A stretch of DNA of 64,000 nucleotides from Euclidia mi (lineage: Eukaryota > Arthropoda > Insecta > Lepidoptera > Erebidae), in NCBI GenBank assembly GCA_944739405.2, contig OX123182.2, positions 21,277,326 to 21,341,325 on the forward strand. Direction: 5' to 3'. Positions within the stretch are counted from its first letter, which is position 1. Each line of letters starts with the position of its first letter. The position numbers and the translations under genes are program-made. Of the stretch, positions 41,657 to 52,745 are shown in pieces. The notes below the pieces were generated by a model, which saw nothing but the letters and a program-made list of their open reading frames with translations, had not been told where the DNA came from and made no database searches.

Positions 41657-41672
41657 TAGGGCCGGGGGGATA
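41657..41672 (+). promoter_or_regulatory. polypurine-like tract before the BEL 3' LTR
   Basis: TTAGGGCCGGGGGGATA directly before TGGTAGCGCC; a G-rich primer site for plus-strand synthesis, although it contains two Cs. Confidence 0.55.
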
Positions 41673-42180
41673 TGGTAGCGCCATCTACCTTCCTATATAA
41701 AACTAATCGCATCAACATGAATCGTTCCACGCTTGTCTAGTGCGAGCGATATCATATTTCCGTCCCTCTCTTTCCCTCTCCCTGGAAGAGGCACTGCCTT
41801 CCGCCTATTTCGTCGACGCGATCGTGAACGCGAGGGACAGTCTCGAACATTCCGCACGCTACGAACGCCGTCTCGATACCGCTCCGCGCCGCACCGCTGT
41901 ATCGCCGTCTCGTTAGTACCGCGCCGCTCCCGTATGTGTTTATCACCGCTTCCACCAAGGAAAACCCGCTCGTGAGTGCTAGTGAAGACAAGCAGCTGCA
42001 TCACGAAACCACCAAGGCTGTATAAGGTAAGTGCCTTCCATCCTTAAAATAGCCTATACCCACTCCATCTCCTCTTCCCCTTATTCCTTTCTAGGCGACC
42101 CAGAATTCGCCCTAATACAGTCCATTTCCTTTTCCAAGTCGCCTAGAACCCTACCTTGGTTTCGGCACCATGCCATACCA
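41673..42180 (+). repeat. 3' LTR of the BEL/Pao element (508 bp)
   Basis: Same length as the 5' LTR with no difference seen on reading; ends GCCATACCA followed by the GTAAT duplication. Confidence 0.93.
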
Positions 42181-42185
42181 GTAAT

Positions 42186-42510
42186 ATCAACCTTATATCG
42201 TAACAGATAAAGTACTTTATCGCGTCATTGCCTTGCGATTTGCGTCGTTTTGATCTGTTTCTTATATTTCGAATTTCATCTTTGAATTTGTATGTACCCA
42301 CGTACAAAAAAAAATTTTGGCGGATAAAGACGTGTAAATAAAATTAGTAGATAAGATTTGATATAAGTAACAAACTACTTACCTTTGTTCGTCTTTCGGC
42401 AGTGAAAAGAATGACAACTTTTTGTTTGTTTTTTGGCTTTTACATCCATCCACTGCACAATAATTCCTCGGCATTTTTATAAGAAAGCGCAGGAAACGTG
42501 CCGTGCGTAC
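42186..42510. other. spacer between the two LTR elements
   Basis: 325 bp of AT-rich sequence without a recognised feature. Both elements keep their own target-site duplications, so they inserted independently at neighbouring sites. Confidence 0.5.
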
Positions 42511-42711
42511 TGTTATACCCTGGCCTTGTAACCCTTTTGGCTGATCGCCGCAAATACTTATCTTGCCCCGTCAGCATTTTAGTATTATTTCTTTCTATTA
42601 TTTTACTATTTCTTTGTTAAAGTACGCATTTATTCAAGTTCCAATATACATTTTATTTCTAGCCAGTGAAATAGTTTTTTTTTAAACCTAATGATAGAGA
42701 CCCGTATAACA
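42511..42711 (+). repeat. 5' LTR of the errantivirus (201 bp, deleted)
   Basis: Starts TGTTATACCC and ends CCCGTATAACA. Compared with the 3' LTR it lacks the 64 bp corresponding to 50747-50810 and differs by two substitutions and a homopolymer length change. Confidence 0.92.
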
Positions 42712-42713
42712 TT

Positions 42714-42736
42714 TGGTGGCAGCGGTGGGATCCGAA
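42714..42736 (+). promoter_or_regulatory. primer-binding site (tRNA-Leu)
   Basis: TGGTGGCAGCGGTGGGAT and the next few bases are complementary to the 3' end of an insect tRNA-Leu (CCA plus the acceptor stem ending CGCTGCCA), with one mismatch further on. It starts 3 bp after the 5' LTR. Minus-strand DNA synthesis would begin here. Confidence 0.75.
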
Positions 42737-43386
42737 AATCCCTTACTTACCCGAATACGTCTCTGGAACTTCATAACCCGCGAAAGTGTGACGGGCAAGT
42801 TAAAATCGCGCAGTATCGGTTGTCGACAAACAAACACATTCGTCGAGCCGGCGCCTGGTCCTGGAAAGCGAAAGAGGCCGTGCCGACGGTTTTCTGGTGG
42901 AGGCAGCTGCTGACCTGGTGGTGCCGTTGTCGTGATGATTCCGACAACCCTTGCAGCAGTTGCGGCGGTGCTATCGTGAGTCACAAATACCAAATTCCTA
43001 TAAAACATTATACTTACCGGAATCGAACTCAGAGTCCATGCCGCATATTTTATCATTCGTCTATTATAGTGAATGTTTATAATACTATCATTTCAACCTG
43101 TTTCAATTTCTATAATTAAACTTGTGCTACCAATTCTAAATTAAGTCATACGACGATACAAATGTAACGCCATTCAGTGCCTTATTGTTTGCCATATCCA
43201 TCTGAGACGAAGTATATATTTTACATCCGCGCTGTTTCGCGGTACTGATAAGCTTGCAGTCTAAACACAAAGCTGACTGCAACCTTTGTACTACTTTGTA
43301 ACTGTGTGTCGTGAATATTTCTTTCAGCATTATTTGTATTATATTGTGTTGTATTGTACCGTGTTGATTTATATAGCTGATTCAAA

Positions 43387-43746
43387 ATGACTACCAAACA
43401 GGATCTTAAGGAAGAAACGTCTAGGGCCTCTAAGAATGTTCTGGCTCGTGTAGAACCTGAAGAAAAGATAGAGCTTAATATTTTGTTAAAATTCATTAAA
43501 CCCTTTGACGGGTCAAGGGAAAAACTAAATTCTTTCATATCAAATTGTAAAAATGCCTACAACCTAGCAACAAAGTCTCAAAAGCCAATTCTCTTTAAAT
43601 ATATACTTAGTCAGTTAAAAGGCAGAGCCGAATCAACCTGTAATATCAAAGAATTCGATACATTTGAACAATTTACTGAATTTCTTAAGCAACGTTTCGG
43701 AAAAGAAACATTACACACATCTTTTAACCGAATTACAAGATTGTAA
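43387..43746 (+). pseudogene. errantivirus Gag, N-terminal part
   Basis: 119 codons from the ATG at 43387. It starts charged, then has VEPEEKIELNILLKFIKPFD and RFGKE, like the matrix/capsid start of gypsy-type Gag. The frame ends at 43746, but Gag sequence clearly continues in the overlapping frame from about 43700, so a small indel has broken it. Gag would form the particle shell. It lies about 650 bp after the primer site, in the usual place. Confidence 0.78.
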
Positions 43747-46700
43747 ACAAGGTCCCTCCGAATCCGTTAACCAATTCGCGCTAAGAGTTGAAACATGCCT
43801 TTCTAAATTGTTGACTGAAATAAACATTTCTATTCCCACTAAAAAGAAATCAGAATTATCAGGCCGCGTAGAAGCCATGAAGGACCTTGCCGTCCATAGC
43901 TTTGTAGTGGGACTACAACCGCGTCTTTCCCAGTTCGTAAGATGTCGCGACCCCGACTCGCTCAACGCTGCGGTCAACTTCGCAGTTGCTGAAGAGAAAA
44001 TTCTATCCAGCATTACAAAAAAGTCTCAACCGCCCTATTTTAACAACGCGGACAAACAAAAATTTCAACCTCGCCGCGAATATCAACCAAATCGATTTTT
44101 ACCATCACAAAACTCCCGTCCAGATCAGACCAGGAAGGTCAACACCAGTGACCTGGTGTGTCGTTATTGTAAAAACATAGGCCATACTATAGAATATTGT
44201 CGTAAACGACAATACAAAAACAATAGGAACCGACTCAACGACCAAACCAATCAAGGGCGGCCAAATAATACACAATCAAACCCAACACCCGGTACATCTC
44301 GCGCCGTTTTCAGTACCAATGCAGCAGATGATCGCGTGTCCGACGAAGACGATTTAAACGAGTACGGCTGGTATCGCCCGGGAAATTACCTTACTAAACC
44401 AGAAGCCGATACTAAACCAAATATCTCTGTATCAAACGCTAACAACCAGGGTAACCAGCCCCAACCTCATAGCGTGCTTTCACTTTATCAACACATGAAA
44501 TCCTCTGTATCATATTCTAAATCTACTGATTCTTATCCTAAATCCAATCGTAACGCACACCCTAACCGCAACTCAGTTTCTCGAACGCAGGGTTCATTAA
44601 ACACAAATGCTAAATCTGCTAATTCCTACTCTAAATCATATACACAAACCTTAAATCAAAACACTGTATCTTGCAATACCGTCGACAGCCCAGACTGTCT
44701 TAAATCAGCTACAAACAAGTGTCTTCACTCACCAAACCTGAAAACAGAAAAGCACAATGTTAAAATATATAAACTCAATAATAATACAGAAAAACGATAC
44801 TTACCATATGTCAAAATCCAAACCTCAGTCGCTTCTCGTCCTCTATCCTTCCTAGTAGACACTGGCTCCTGTATTTGCCTGCTGAAATTAAGTTCCATGT
44901 CCAAAGTACCAACCTTAAGCGATAACATAATCACATTGAAGGGCATCGACGCCGGTGATGACGTTACGCCCACACTTGGCAGTTTCCATATGCAAATATT
45001 TAAAAAATTCAACAAACCATATGTTCATGAATTTCATGTTGTCGAAGACATTAGCTTGAGTCATGATGGTATCATAGGTAATAACCTCTTTAAGGGTCTC
45101 GGGTGCCAAATCGATTATAGCCAAAGCGTATTACACATTGGCGACGACGTTATTGACTTAATTTTCTCTGTACCTCTATATACTATCCTTCCTAGAACAG
45201 AAACTGTCATAGAATGCAGTGTTAAAAACCCAGATATTAAAGAAGGGGTCGTTATTGATCAACATATCTCTGAATCATTATTGATTGCTAATTCCATAGT
45301 TAAGGTAAAAGAAAACGGGCGTATAAACATCACAGTGGTCAACACGTCTGAAAATCCTATCACAGTTCACTCTAACCTCAACCTTGACCTAGAACCATTT
45401 GAACTTCAATCACATACACATTCTGACACAAATCTAACTAAAAAAACATCGACAAGAACACGAAAGGTCCTCGAATCACTTAGGACATCCCATCTTAACA
45501 GCGAAGAGAAGGACGCTTTACTTCAAATTTGTTCTAACTATTCAGACATTTTCTATCTTCCGAACGACCCATTTACTTATACCACAGCTATTGAACACAA
45601 AATCGTAACTAATACAGACGTACCGATACAAACAAAATCCTATAGATTTCCAGAATCCCATAAAAAGGAAGTAGAAACCCAAATAGACAAAATGCTTAAA
45701 CAAAACATAATCACACCTTCTAACTCACCCTGGTCATCACCCATCTGGGTGGTACCCAAGAAACTAGACTCCTCTGGACAACGCAAATGGAGAGTCGTGA
45801 TCGATTACCGGAAATTAAACGACATCACTATAGGCGAAACATATCCAATTCCGCAAATCACGGAAATTTTAGACCAGTTAGGGAAGAGCCAGTATTTCAC
45901 AACATTAGACCTGGCTTCTGGATTTCACCAGATACGCATGTCTCCAGAAGACGCACCTAAAACTGCTTTTTCTGTACCCCAGGGGCATTTTCAATTCACA
46001 AGAATGCCATTTGGCCTCAAAAATGCACCTTCTACATTCCAAAAATTGATGAACACCTGCTTAACCGGTCTCCAGGGTTCCAGGTGCTTCGTGTATCTCG
46101 ATGATATTGTTTGCTATGCACCAGATTTGAATAGTCACGTACAAAACTTAACTTCTATTTTCGAAAGACTTAGGAACTTTAACCTAAAACTCCAACCAGA
46201 TAAATGCGAGTTCATGTGTAAGGAAGTTGCGTATCTGGGTCATCTGATAAGCAATAACGGCGTAAAACCGAACCCTGAGAAAATCAAAGCAGTTACCGAA
46301 TTTCCAGTACCAAAATCTCCTAAAGATATAAAGAGTTTTCTTGGCCTCGTTTCATATTATAGACGGTTCATTCCGGACTTCTCCAAAGTAGCTAAACCAT
46401 TAACATCTCTTCTCAAAAAGGATGTACCTTTTTACTGGAAAAATGAACAACAACTCGCATTCGAAACGCTACAAACTAAGCTTACTACGTCATCTGTTCT
46501 AGCCTATCCCGACTTCACAAAACCATTTATACTTACGTGTGATGCTTCAAACTTCGCGGTGTCTGCTATCCTATCTCAGGGCCAGATAGGAAAAGACCGA
46601 CCTATTGCTTTCGCGTCCCGCACTCTTAACAAGGCCGAGTGCAACTACAGCGTTACCGAAAAAGAGTGCCTTGCCATAGTCTTCGGCACAAAAGCCTTTC

Positions 46701-47233
46701 GCCTTTATCTCTATGGGCATCAATTCACAATAGTTACAGACCACAAACCTTTACAATGGCTATTTAACTGTAAAGACCCCGGATCGAGACTAATCCGTTG
46801 GCGTCTCAAACTAGAAGAGTTTGACTATAATATAGTTCATAAAAAGGGCAAAATTAACACTAACGCCGATGCATTATCTCGATTCCCAGTTAACCCGATA
46901 CAAGGTTACTCACCAGCAGTCTCTGAATCCGAACTTCTGAACGACAATGACGAAGGACTCAACCCACTGAATGACCCTCTACTAGAATTACCATCTCACA
47001 TTCCATGTTCCCTTGATACAGCTGACGTTCCCAATTCCACTGAAAACGCTAACCCCAATACCACACAAAATACTATTCCTGCACAAAGTCAAGAACCTAC
47101 AATTCCCGAGTTAAGCCCTATAGACTGGGGAGCCTTCGATACTAGTCCCAGAAGCGCCGATCTCAACCTTGATTTTGAATCATTACAAATCCGAAAATGG
47201 CGTAGAACAAACCCCACGATTAAACAACGATGA
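43664..47233 (+). pseudogene. errantivirus Gag C-terminus, protease, reverse transcriptase and RNase H
   Basis: One open frame of 1189 codons. Order: capsid end; CCHC zinc knuckle CRYCKNIGHTIEYC at residue 166; retropepsin with D-T-G at 399-401; RT with VIDYRKLND and the catalytic YLDDIVC (Asp 813-814); RNase H with TCDASNFAVSAIL (Asp 960) and TDHKPLQWLF (Asp 1026); NADALSRFP before the end. Gag and pol share one frame here, without the frameshift usual between them in gypsy-type elements. The 5' boundary is the gag frame break; the 3' end is another break before integrase. Confidence 0.9.
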
Positions 47234-47891
47234 CTACACTAAGTTCTTAAAACAAATTTGTAACAAAGAACTAACATGGGACACTATTCTAAAAGAGCAT
47301 AACGAGAACCTGCTTAAATCACCTCATACCGTTCTAATAATTCCTACATCCATAGATCTCGACGAATCTAACCCTTATATCCAAGAAATCCTACTAAGTT
47401 CTGACAACAAAGACGAAATACTTAACGCTGAAAAGGAATTGCACTCCTTCATGAAAATAACACACAACTCTAAAACTATCTATTTAATTTTCACCAAGGT
47501 ACACCACTTCGACGAATCTTCTTACCCATCCATATACACGACCCTGAAACAAATAAGAAATGAATTATTAAATTACGAAAATCTTGAGAATATTGCCATT
47601 TCCGATTTTAGAAACCCTTTTGATCAACATTCCTACACAAAAATTTACAATATACTCACCTTTATATTCCATAACACAAAGATGTGTGTCAACATATACC
47701 TAAATAAAATCATTTACCCTACCTCGAAAATCTTGCGTGAAAATCACGACCTCCCAATTTCGGGCCATTTAGGATCAACACGTATGTATACAAGAACAAT
47801 TTTACTGGAAAGGTATGAAAAGCGATATCGAAGACTACGTCAGAAAATGCAAGCTTTGTCAAGAAAACAAAGCATTAAGGAAATTAAATAG
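47169..47891 (+). pseudogene. errantivirus pol: RNase H-integrase linker and start of integrase
   Basis: 240 codons overlapping the end of the previous frame by 65 bp. It covers the long linker and reaches the first half of the integrase zinc-binding domain (HDLPISGHLGSTRMYTRT). A second frame break near 47790 ends useful coding; the rest of this ORF is out of frame. The break falls between the His pair and the Cys pair of the HHCC motif. Confidence 0.78.
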
Positions 47892-48576
47892 AGCGCCCAT
47901 GGAGATTACAACCACATCCACAGCACCGTTTCAACGGGTGGCCTTAGACATAATCGGACCTCTACCCGAGTCCGGACCCGCAAAACTTAAATACGTACTC
48001 ACGTTGCAAGACGATCTTACCAAATACTCATTAGCTTACCCTATACGTAGTACAACAGCTGAGGAAACTAGCGATTGCCTCATCCACTTTATCTCCCTAT
48101 TCGGTATTCCTAAAACGATCTTGAGCGACCAAGGCACTAACTTCACTTCGGATCTTTTCAAAACTACTTGCCAATTCCTAAAGATAAAGCAACTCTGGTC
48201 CTCACCTTATCACCCGCAAACTCAGGGAGCCTTAGAGCGCAGCCACTCAACCCTGAAAGAATATTTAAAATCCTTCATCAACGAAAATCAAGACAATTGG
48301 CCTACTTACGTCTACACAGCCATGTTAACCTACAACAAAACCGTACACACTACTACACAATTCTCTCCCTACGAATTAATATTCGGCCATAAACCATACA
48401 TACCCAACTCTGTGTATGACAATAACTTAGGTACAACATACTCCGATTATATTAGGAAACTACAACATAAATTTAAGTACACTAGAGCAAAAGCCTTAGA
48501 GAATATATTAAAATCTAAACATCTTCTAAATCTTATTACGACACACGGGCTAAACGCCCGCCACCTTACAAAGTAG
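47815..48576 (+). pseudogene. errantivirus integrase core
   Basis: 253 codons. It starts with the Cys pair of the zinc-binding domain (CKLCQE). The DDE core follows: Asp in RVALDIIGPLP, Asp in ILSDQGTNFTSD, Glu in QGALERSHSTLKEY, with the SPYHPQTQG block. A third break near 48560 separates it from the C-terminal domain, which continues in another frame to about 48758 and contains LWKGPYKI, the GPY/F module. The catalytic residues are present but the chain is broken at both ends. Confidence 0.87.
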
Positions 48577-48797
48577 GAGACTACGTTTACCTTAAAAACC
48601 ACCTGAGATTGAGAAAAGCTCTGTCACCCTTATGGAAAGGGCCATATAAAATAATAAAACTTCACAATAATCACACAGCTACCCTTCTTATTAATAGGCG
48701 TCATGTAACTCACCACTTTGATCAGCTGAAACCTGCAGAGACGACACAGCCTTCGTAATCTGTAAAGAGCTTAATTTCTAAATTATTGTTTAATTAA

Positions 48798-50618
48798 CTA
48801 TTTCTTACCTTACCTTATTTCAGCGTCTCGATTGCTGCACAACCAGGCATTGTACAACCGTTCAACTCCAGTACCGGCATATACTTTGACGGACTTGGAA
48901 AACTGAAAATAATTAACGGTCAATTAAGCGTAATAAGCCATATCGATATATCCTACATTAACCCACATCTTGTTAATTTAAATGAAATTATTGGTTCTGT
49001 AAGATTTATCTGTCAGCAATCCAATTTTAATCAATGTCTAGATGCTCTGTCTCCCTTGACAGTCAGATATAAAGATATAATCCGCGATTATGAATCCATG
49101 TCTCACTTACTCTCACAACGTAGCCGACGAGCCGCGTGGTTTGGTGGAGTAGGCACAGCATTCAAACATATCTTTGGTACTCTCGATGAAGATGATGCTT
49201 TGAAATACGACGCAGCCATAGACTCAATGGAAAACAACCAAAAGAATCTGGCTCAACTCATGAAATATACTATCTTAGTCACTAATTCCACGTTAGAGTC
49301 GTTTAAGAAAACTATAAATAAACTTAGTATTAACGAACAAAACTTGCATACTGCATTAAATAATTTTATTCGCATAACAAATAACATTACAAATGTTTCA
49401 AATACTTTGATTATAGAAACAAAAGCCCTATCTATACTTAATATCCTTGAAAGTTCGTTGATGACGCTCTCCTTCCAACTCGAAGATTTAATTAATGCTA
49501 TACTATTGACTAAACAAAACACTCTACATCCAAACATACTTACCCCAGCTCAGCTCTATGACGAGCTCGTTCAAAACGACAGGCATCTACCTAGAGGCTC
49601 TAGAATCCCAATCTTGATTAGTTTAGAAAACATTCATTTAATTTTAAGCGTATCTAGTGTAAGTTGCTATTATTTTAAGAATAAGCTTGTGTTTGTATTG
49701 CAAGTTCCTTTGGTAAAAAATGATGATTTTTACTTGTATCATAACTTGGCGTTGCCAACCCCTCACGGTTTAAGCAACCCCAATACATTTAGCATGATTC
49801 AACCTTCTAGCATTTATACAGCTGTTTCTAATGATAAGATTAGTTATTTTACTTTAGATAGTTTAGATGTGTGTAAGACGGTAAACTCTGAGTTCTTCCT
49901 GTGTCAAGTACCAACGGTATTACTAATTAGTGAAAACCCTTCGTGTGCAAGTGAACTGTTATCAAAATCGACAAGTGCTATCCCTACACAGTGCAAAACA
50001 AAAACGATTTCTGGTGAGTTAGACATTTGGCAACCACTGTGTAACAATCGGTGGCTTTACGTACAAACTCGCCCAAGTAAAGTATACGTTAATTGCAGTG
50101 TTTCGGAAATACGTGAAGTGTTAGTGTCGGGAATAGGGTTATTACATACCCCAAAAAAGTGTATAGTGTATACCAAAAGTACGAAACTCATACCGTCGGA
50201 CAATGCCATTAACATAAGCATCTCCGTTCCTAGGCTAGATTTTAGTATAACCAACGACTCATGCTGTAAACTAGATTCTAATACAGACCATGTGTCTAAA
50301 ATCGTGTCCCCTATTTCACTACAAAACATAGATCTTAATGATTTAACTTTAAGTAGAGAAAGTGAGAAGTTACTAACAAACTTAGATAACATTATTCATA
50401 AAGAACCAGCACTAGTGAAATATGGAACACATTTCTTTGCAATTAATACTTTTATAACTTTAGTAATTATGATAATCATAGTTCTCATAATTGTGAAAAT
50501 ATATCATATAATTCCAAAATTTAAAATAACGACGACCAATAATGAGATTGATATAGACAGTATAGATATTGAAGATTCACAGATCCCAGCACCGCGGTTA
50601 AGGGAAACAGAATTCTAA
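48798..50618 (+). CDS. errantivirus envelope, baculovirus F-like
   Basis: The frame is open from 48798 (stop at 48795-48797), with the first Met only at 49056. Relatives express env from a spliced RNA, and a pyrimidine-rich acceptor ending TTTCAG is at 48818-48823, so the start probably comes from an upstream exon. From the Met at 49056: a furin-type RSRR at residues 22-25, followed by a hydrophobic glycine-rich segment as in F-protein fusion peptides; several Cys in the ectodomain; a transmembrane helix at about 460-487; and a short acidic tail. It would mediate membrane fusion of virus-like particles. No stop or frame break was seen. Confidence 0.85.
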   Translation, partial: LFLTLPYFSVSIAAQPGIVQPFNSSTGIYFDGLGKLKIINGQLSVISHIDISYINPHLVNLNEIIGSVRFICQQSNFNQCLDALSPLTVRYKDIIRDYESMSHLLSQRSRRAAWFGGVGTAFKHIFGTLDEDDALKYDAAIDSMENNQKNLAQLMKYTILVTNSTLESFKKTINKLSINEQNLHTALNNFIRITNNITNVSNTLIIETKALSILNILESSLMTLSFQLEDLINAILLTKQNTLHPNILTPAQLYDELVQNDRHLPRGSRIPILISLENIHLILSVSSVSCYYFKNKLVFVLQVPLVKNDDFYLYHNLALPTPHGLSNPNTFSMIQPSSIYTAVSNDKISYFTLDSLDVCKTVNSEFFLCQVPTVLLISENPSCASELLSKSTSAIPTQCKTKTISGELDIWQPLCNNRWLYVQTRPSKVYVNCSVSEIREVLVSGIGLLHTPKKCIVYTKSTKLIPSDNAINISISVPRLDFSITNDSCCKLDSNTDHVSKIVSPISLQNIDLNDLTLSRESEKLLTNLDNIIHKEPALVKYGTHFFAINTFITLVIMIIIVLIIVKIYHIIPKFKITTTNNEIDIDSIDIEDSQIPAPRLRETEF

Positions 50619-50660
50619 GTCCTCCGAAATTCGGACACCCTCCCCGAATTTCAGTCTTAT

Positions 50661-50669
50661 GCGGGGGGT
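50661..50669 (+). promoter_or_regulatory. polypurine-like tract before the errantivirus 3' LTR
   Basis: GCGGGGGGT directly before TGTTATACCC. Confidence 0.6.
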
Positions 50670-50935
50670 TGTTATACCCTGGCCTTGTAACCCTTTTGGC
50701 TGATCGCCGCAAATACTTATCTTGCCCCGTCAGCATTTTAGTATTAGCCCTAGACGGAGGCACGAGAGAACTCACTCGGTGTTCAATCTCCTTACTGGTC
50801 GGACGTACTATTTCTTTCTATTATTTTACTATTCCTTTGTTAAAGTACGCATTTATTCAAGTTCCAATATACATTTTATTTCTAGCCAGTGAAATAGTTT
50901 TTTTTAAAAACCTAATAATAGAGACCCGTATAACA
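50670..50935 (+). repeat. 3' LTR of the errantivirus (266 bp)
   Basis: TGTTATACCC...CCCGTATAACA, followed by the GTAC duplication. It contains a 64-bp segment (50747-50810) missing from the 5' LTR. Confidence 0.92.
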
Positions 50936-50939
50936 GTAC

Positions 50940-51364
50940 GCTTTGGCGGCCGTGCGGCGGCCCTCTGTCATTTGTATCCATATGGATATACGAAATGGTA
51001 GGTGTTTATCGCGCGAATTTGAGCCAGTGACGGAGGCCTGGTACAGTATCAAGTTTAGTGTTGCGGTCGCGGTAACGGTAGATGTACATAGATACACGTG
51101 GCTGGGGTACGTCACACCTGACCTCGTAGTCGGTGTTACATTTTTGTGTAGACAGTTTTTTTTACTTACTTTGTTTTGTCATAGAACATTTATCTACTTT
51201 ATTATTTCAATAAAAAGTAACGCTTTTTTGTACTTAATGCTGATATTTTATTTACTAATCCTGCTGATTAAATACTATTATTAATATATAATCTCAAGCT
51301 TAAATTATAATTACACAATCATAGTATTCAAAATGGAACATCAGAATTTCGGGTATCTCCCACC
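50940..51364. other. no recognised feature
   Basis: GC-richer start (GGCGGCCGTGCGGCGGCCC), then AT-rich. A 113-codon ORF (50943-51284) ends in a hydrophobic stretch but has no motif. Confidence 0.4.
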
Positions 51365-51965
51365 CAAATCGTAGCTTTTTTTTTGGCTGGTTGGAAAATC
51401 CTCATGGAGTCCCTCTGCCCTGGGGGAAGGGCGAAGCGGACTGTCAGACTCTTGCCGACTAAAAACCAACCCGTGTTCCTCATATACCCGTGTGTCGGAG
51501 GGTCGGGTATCGCCGAAGCATTCGTCGCTACCCCCCGACGGGTATTGGCCCGCCAGATGGTCAAGCGGGTCCTGAACAAAACCCCCTTGGCGGTGGATGA
51601 GGGTGTTGGGCTCCGCCGCAAAAACACCCAGCGGCCGCAAAGGATAGGGAGGACGGCAACGCAACACTGTATCTCCTCTTCCTCTGCGGCCCCACCGCGA
51701 CGTAACAATCAATAGTGCGCCCCCCCTTTGGTCTCCCGCGACGAAATAGGGCGCGCGGCAACGCAACACCGACACGCCTCTCCGCCCGTCATCGCGGCCG
51801 ACTGCGAGGGACAGAAGAACTGACCCTCGCACCCGCACCATTGGACGCATCCTGCGCAGGCCTCCGTCAAGCCCACGCGGAGCGTCCTCTCCCGGGATCT
51901 CGCTTAGCTTCACCGAGGGTGACCTAACCACGGTTACTGAGCCCCCCCACCACGACAAGGTGGAG
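51365..51965 (-). mobile_element. 3' end of a poly(A)-tailed LINE (inverted relative of 25440)
   Basis: The minus strand ends in AGCCAAAAAAAAAGC (T-run at 51368-51376). It shares GTCAGACTCTTGCCGACTAA-type and ATCCTTTGCGGCCGC-type blocks with 25440-25748. The upstream part repeats the GTGTTGCGTTGCCG motif twice with an insertion between, so this copy carries a partial internal duplication. The long GC-rich ORF across it is probably not a protein. Confidence 0.62.
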
Positions 51966-52542
51966 ATCCCACGAGGGGGACCCACCTCGAAGCTGGTGTA
52001 ACAAGTTCCCACCTCATTCAAGTCGGGTTAATAACTAAAGGCTGGTTAGTTCTGATAATTTGCCTAGTAATGTTATTGTTTGTCTCACTATTACTACGGT
52101 TAAGTTGGGAAGATGATAAAGATAAATTACTCAAGTTTAATGTTGTGCGAATTTTGTGTACCTTTGTCTAGCTAATGACAAATACGTGTATGGCGCAACT
52201 ATAAGAATTTCTTTAAGATAATAATATAACCATGCTAACCAAAGAGAAAAAAAGTGTGAACTGTATTTTATTTTCTATTGTAATAAAAACCAATATTCGC
52301 TTGTTCGTATGTCATGCTACCAAACCTACTCTTCATCTGATTGCGATACAGCCTTGTCAAGTTATAGGTAGCTTGCACTTCCGCCAAGTTTATATGCATC
52401 ATAGGTTTATAGGCATACCTAAATCAACATACCCGGTGCCGCTTGCTGCTGTAACTTAATTCCTACTTTGAGGCAACGCTAGCATCACTGGATAGAAATA
52501 CCCAGTATACCTGGCGATATATTTCAACCACCACGATAGCCA
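51966..52542. other. no recognised feature
   Basis: AT-rich, short motif-less ORFs only. Confidence 0.4.
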
Positions 52543-52745
52543 ATTTTTTTTAAAAACCTTCACGCACTACGTATGAATCCTGTGTCACAGGGAACTTTAT
52601 TATCATTGATTTTGAAAGAATAAGAACCTCCAGACCCGAAACAACAATTACTGAGTCGCAGTGTTGTCTCATGTAGGTATCGAACCTACAACATTCTGTG
52701 CAGTGCTAACTGGCAAGGCGACCACTCAAACCAGTCCAGTACACC
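52543..52745 (-). mobile_element. tRNA-derived SINE (second family)
   Basis: Minus-strand head GGACTGGTTTGAGTGGTCGC with B box GGTTCGATACC, then GAGACAACACTGCGACTC, TTGTTGTTTCGGGTCTGGAG and GTGCGTGAAGGTTTTTAAAA at the tail. Same body as 30562. No clear target-site duplication. Confidence 0.75.

Larger units (their letters stand above)
37142..42180 (+). mobile_element. BEL/Pao LTR retrotransposon, internally deleted
   Basis: Two 508-bp LTRs (37142-37649 and 41673-42180) that look identical on reading, flanked by the 5-bp duplication GTAAT (37137-37141 and 42181-42185). Gag-protease is open (37977-40016). The reverse transcriptase is mostly missing: a 10-bp minisatellite (40020-40345) sits where protease should continue into RT, and RT, RNase H and integrase scraps follow. 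The equal LTRs suggest a recent insertion, while the broken interior means it moved with help or broke soon after. Confidence 0.93.
42511..50935 (+). mobile_element. errantivirus (gypsy-type endogenous insect retrovirus)
   Basis: Order LTR - tRNA-Leu primer site - gag - pro-pol - env - polypurine tract - LTR, flanked by the 4-bp duplication GTAC (42507-42510 and 50936-50939). LTR ends TGTTATAC/GTATAACA are a perfect 8-bp inverted repeat. Gag and pol have frame breaks (about 43700, 47170-47230, about 47790, about 48560), while env is a long intact frame. The 5' LTR is 64 bp shorter than the 3' LTR. An old insect-virus-like copy that cannot make a working Gag-Pol as it stands. Confidence 0.93.

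Noticed and set aside
51328..52021. 226-codon minus-strand ORF
   Set aside because: Lies across the inverted LINE 3' end with internal duplication; composition, not coding, explains it.
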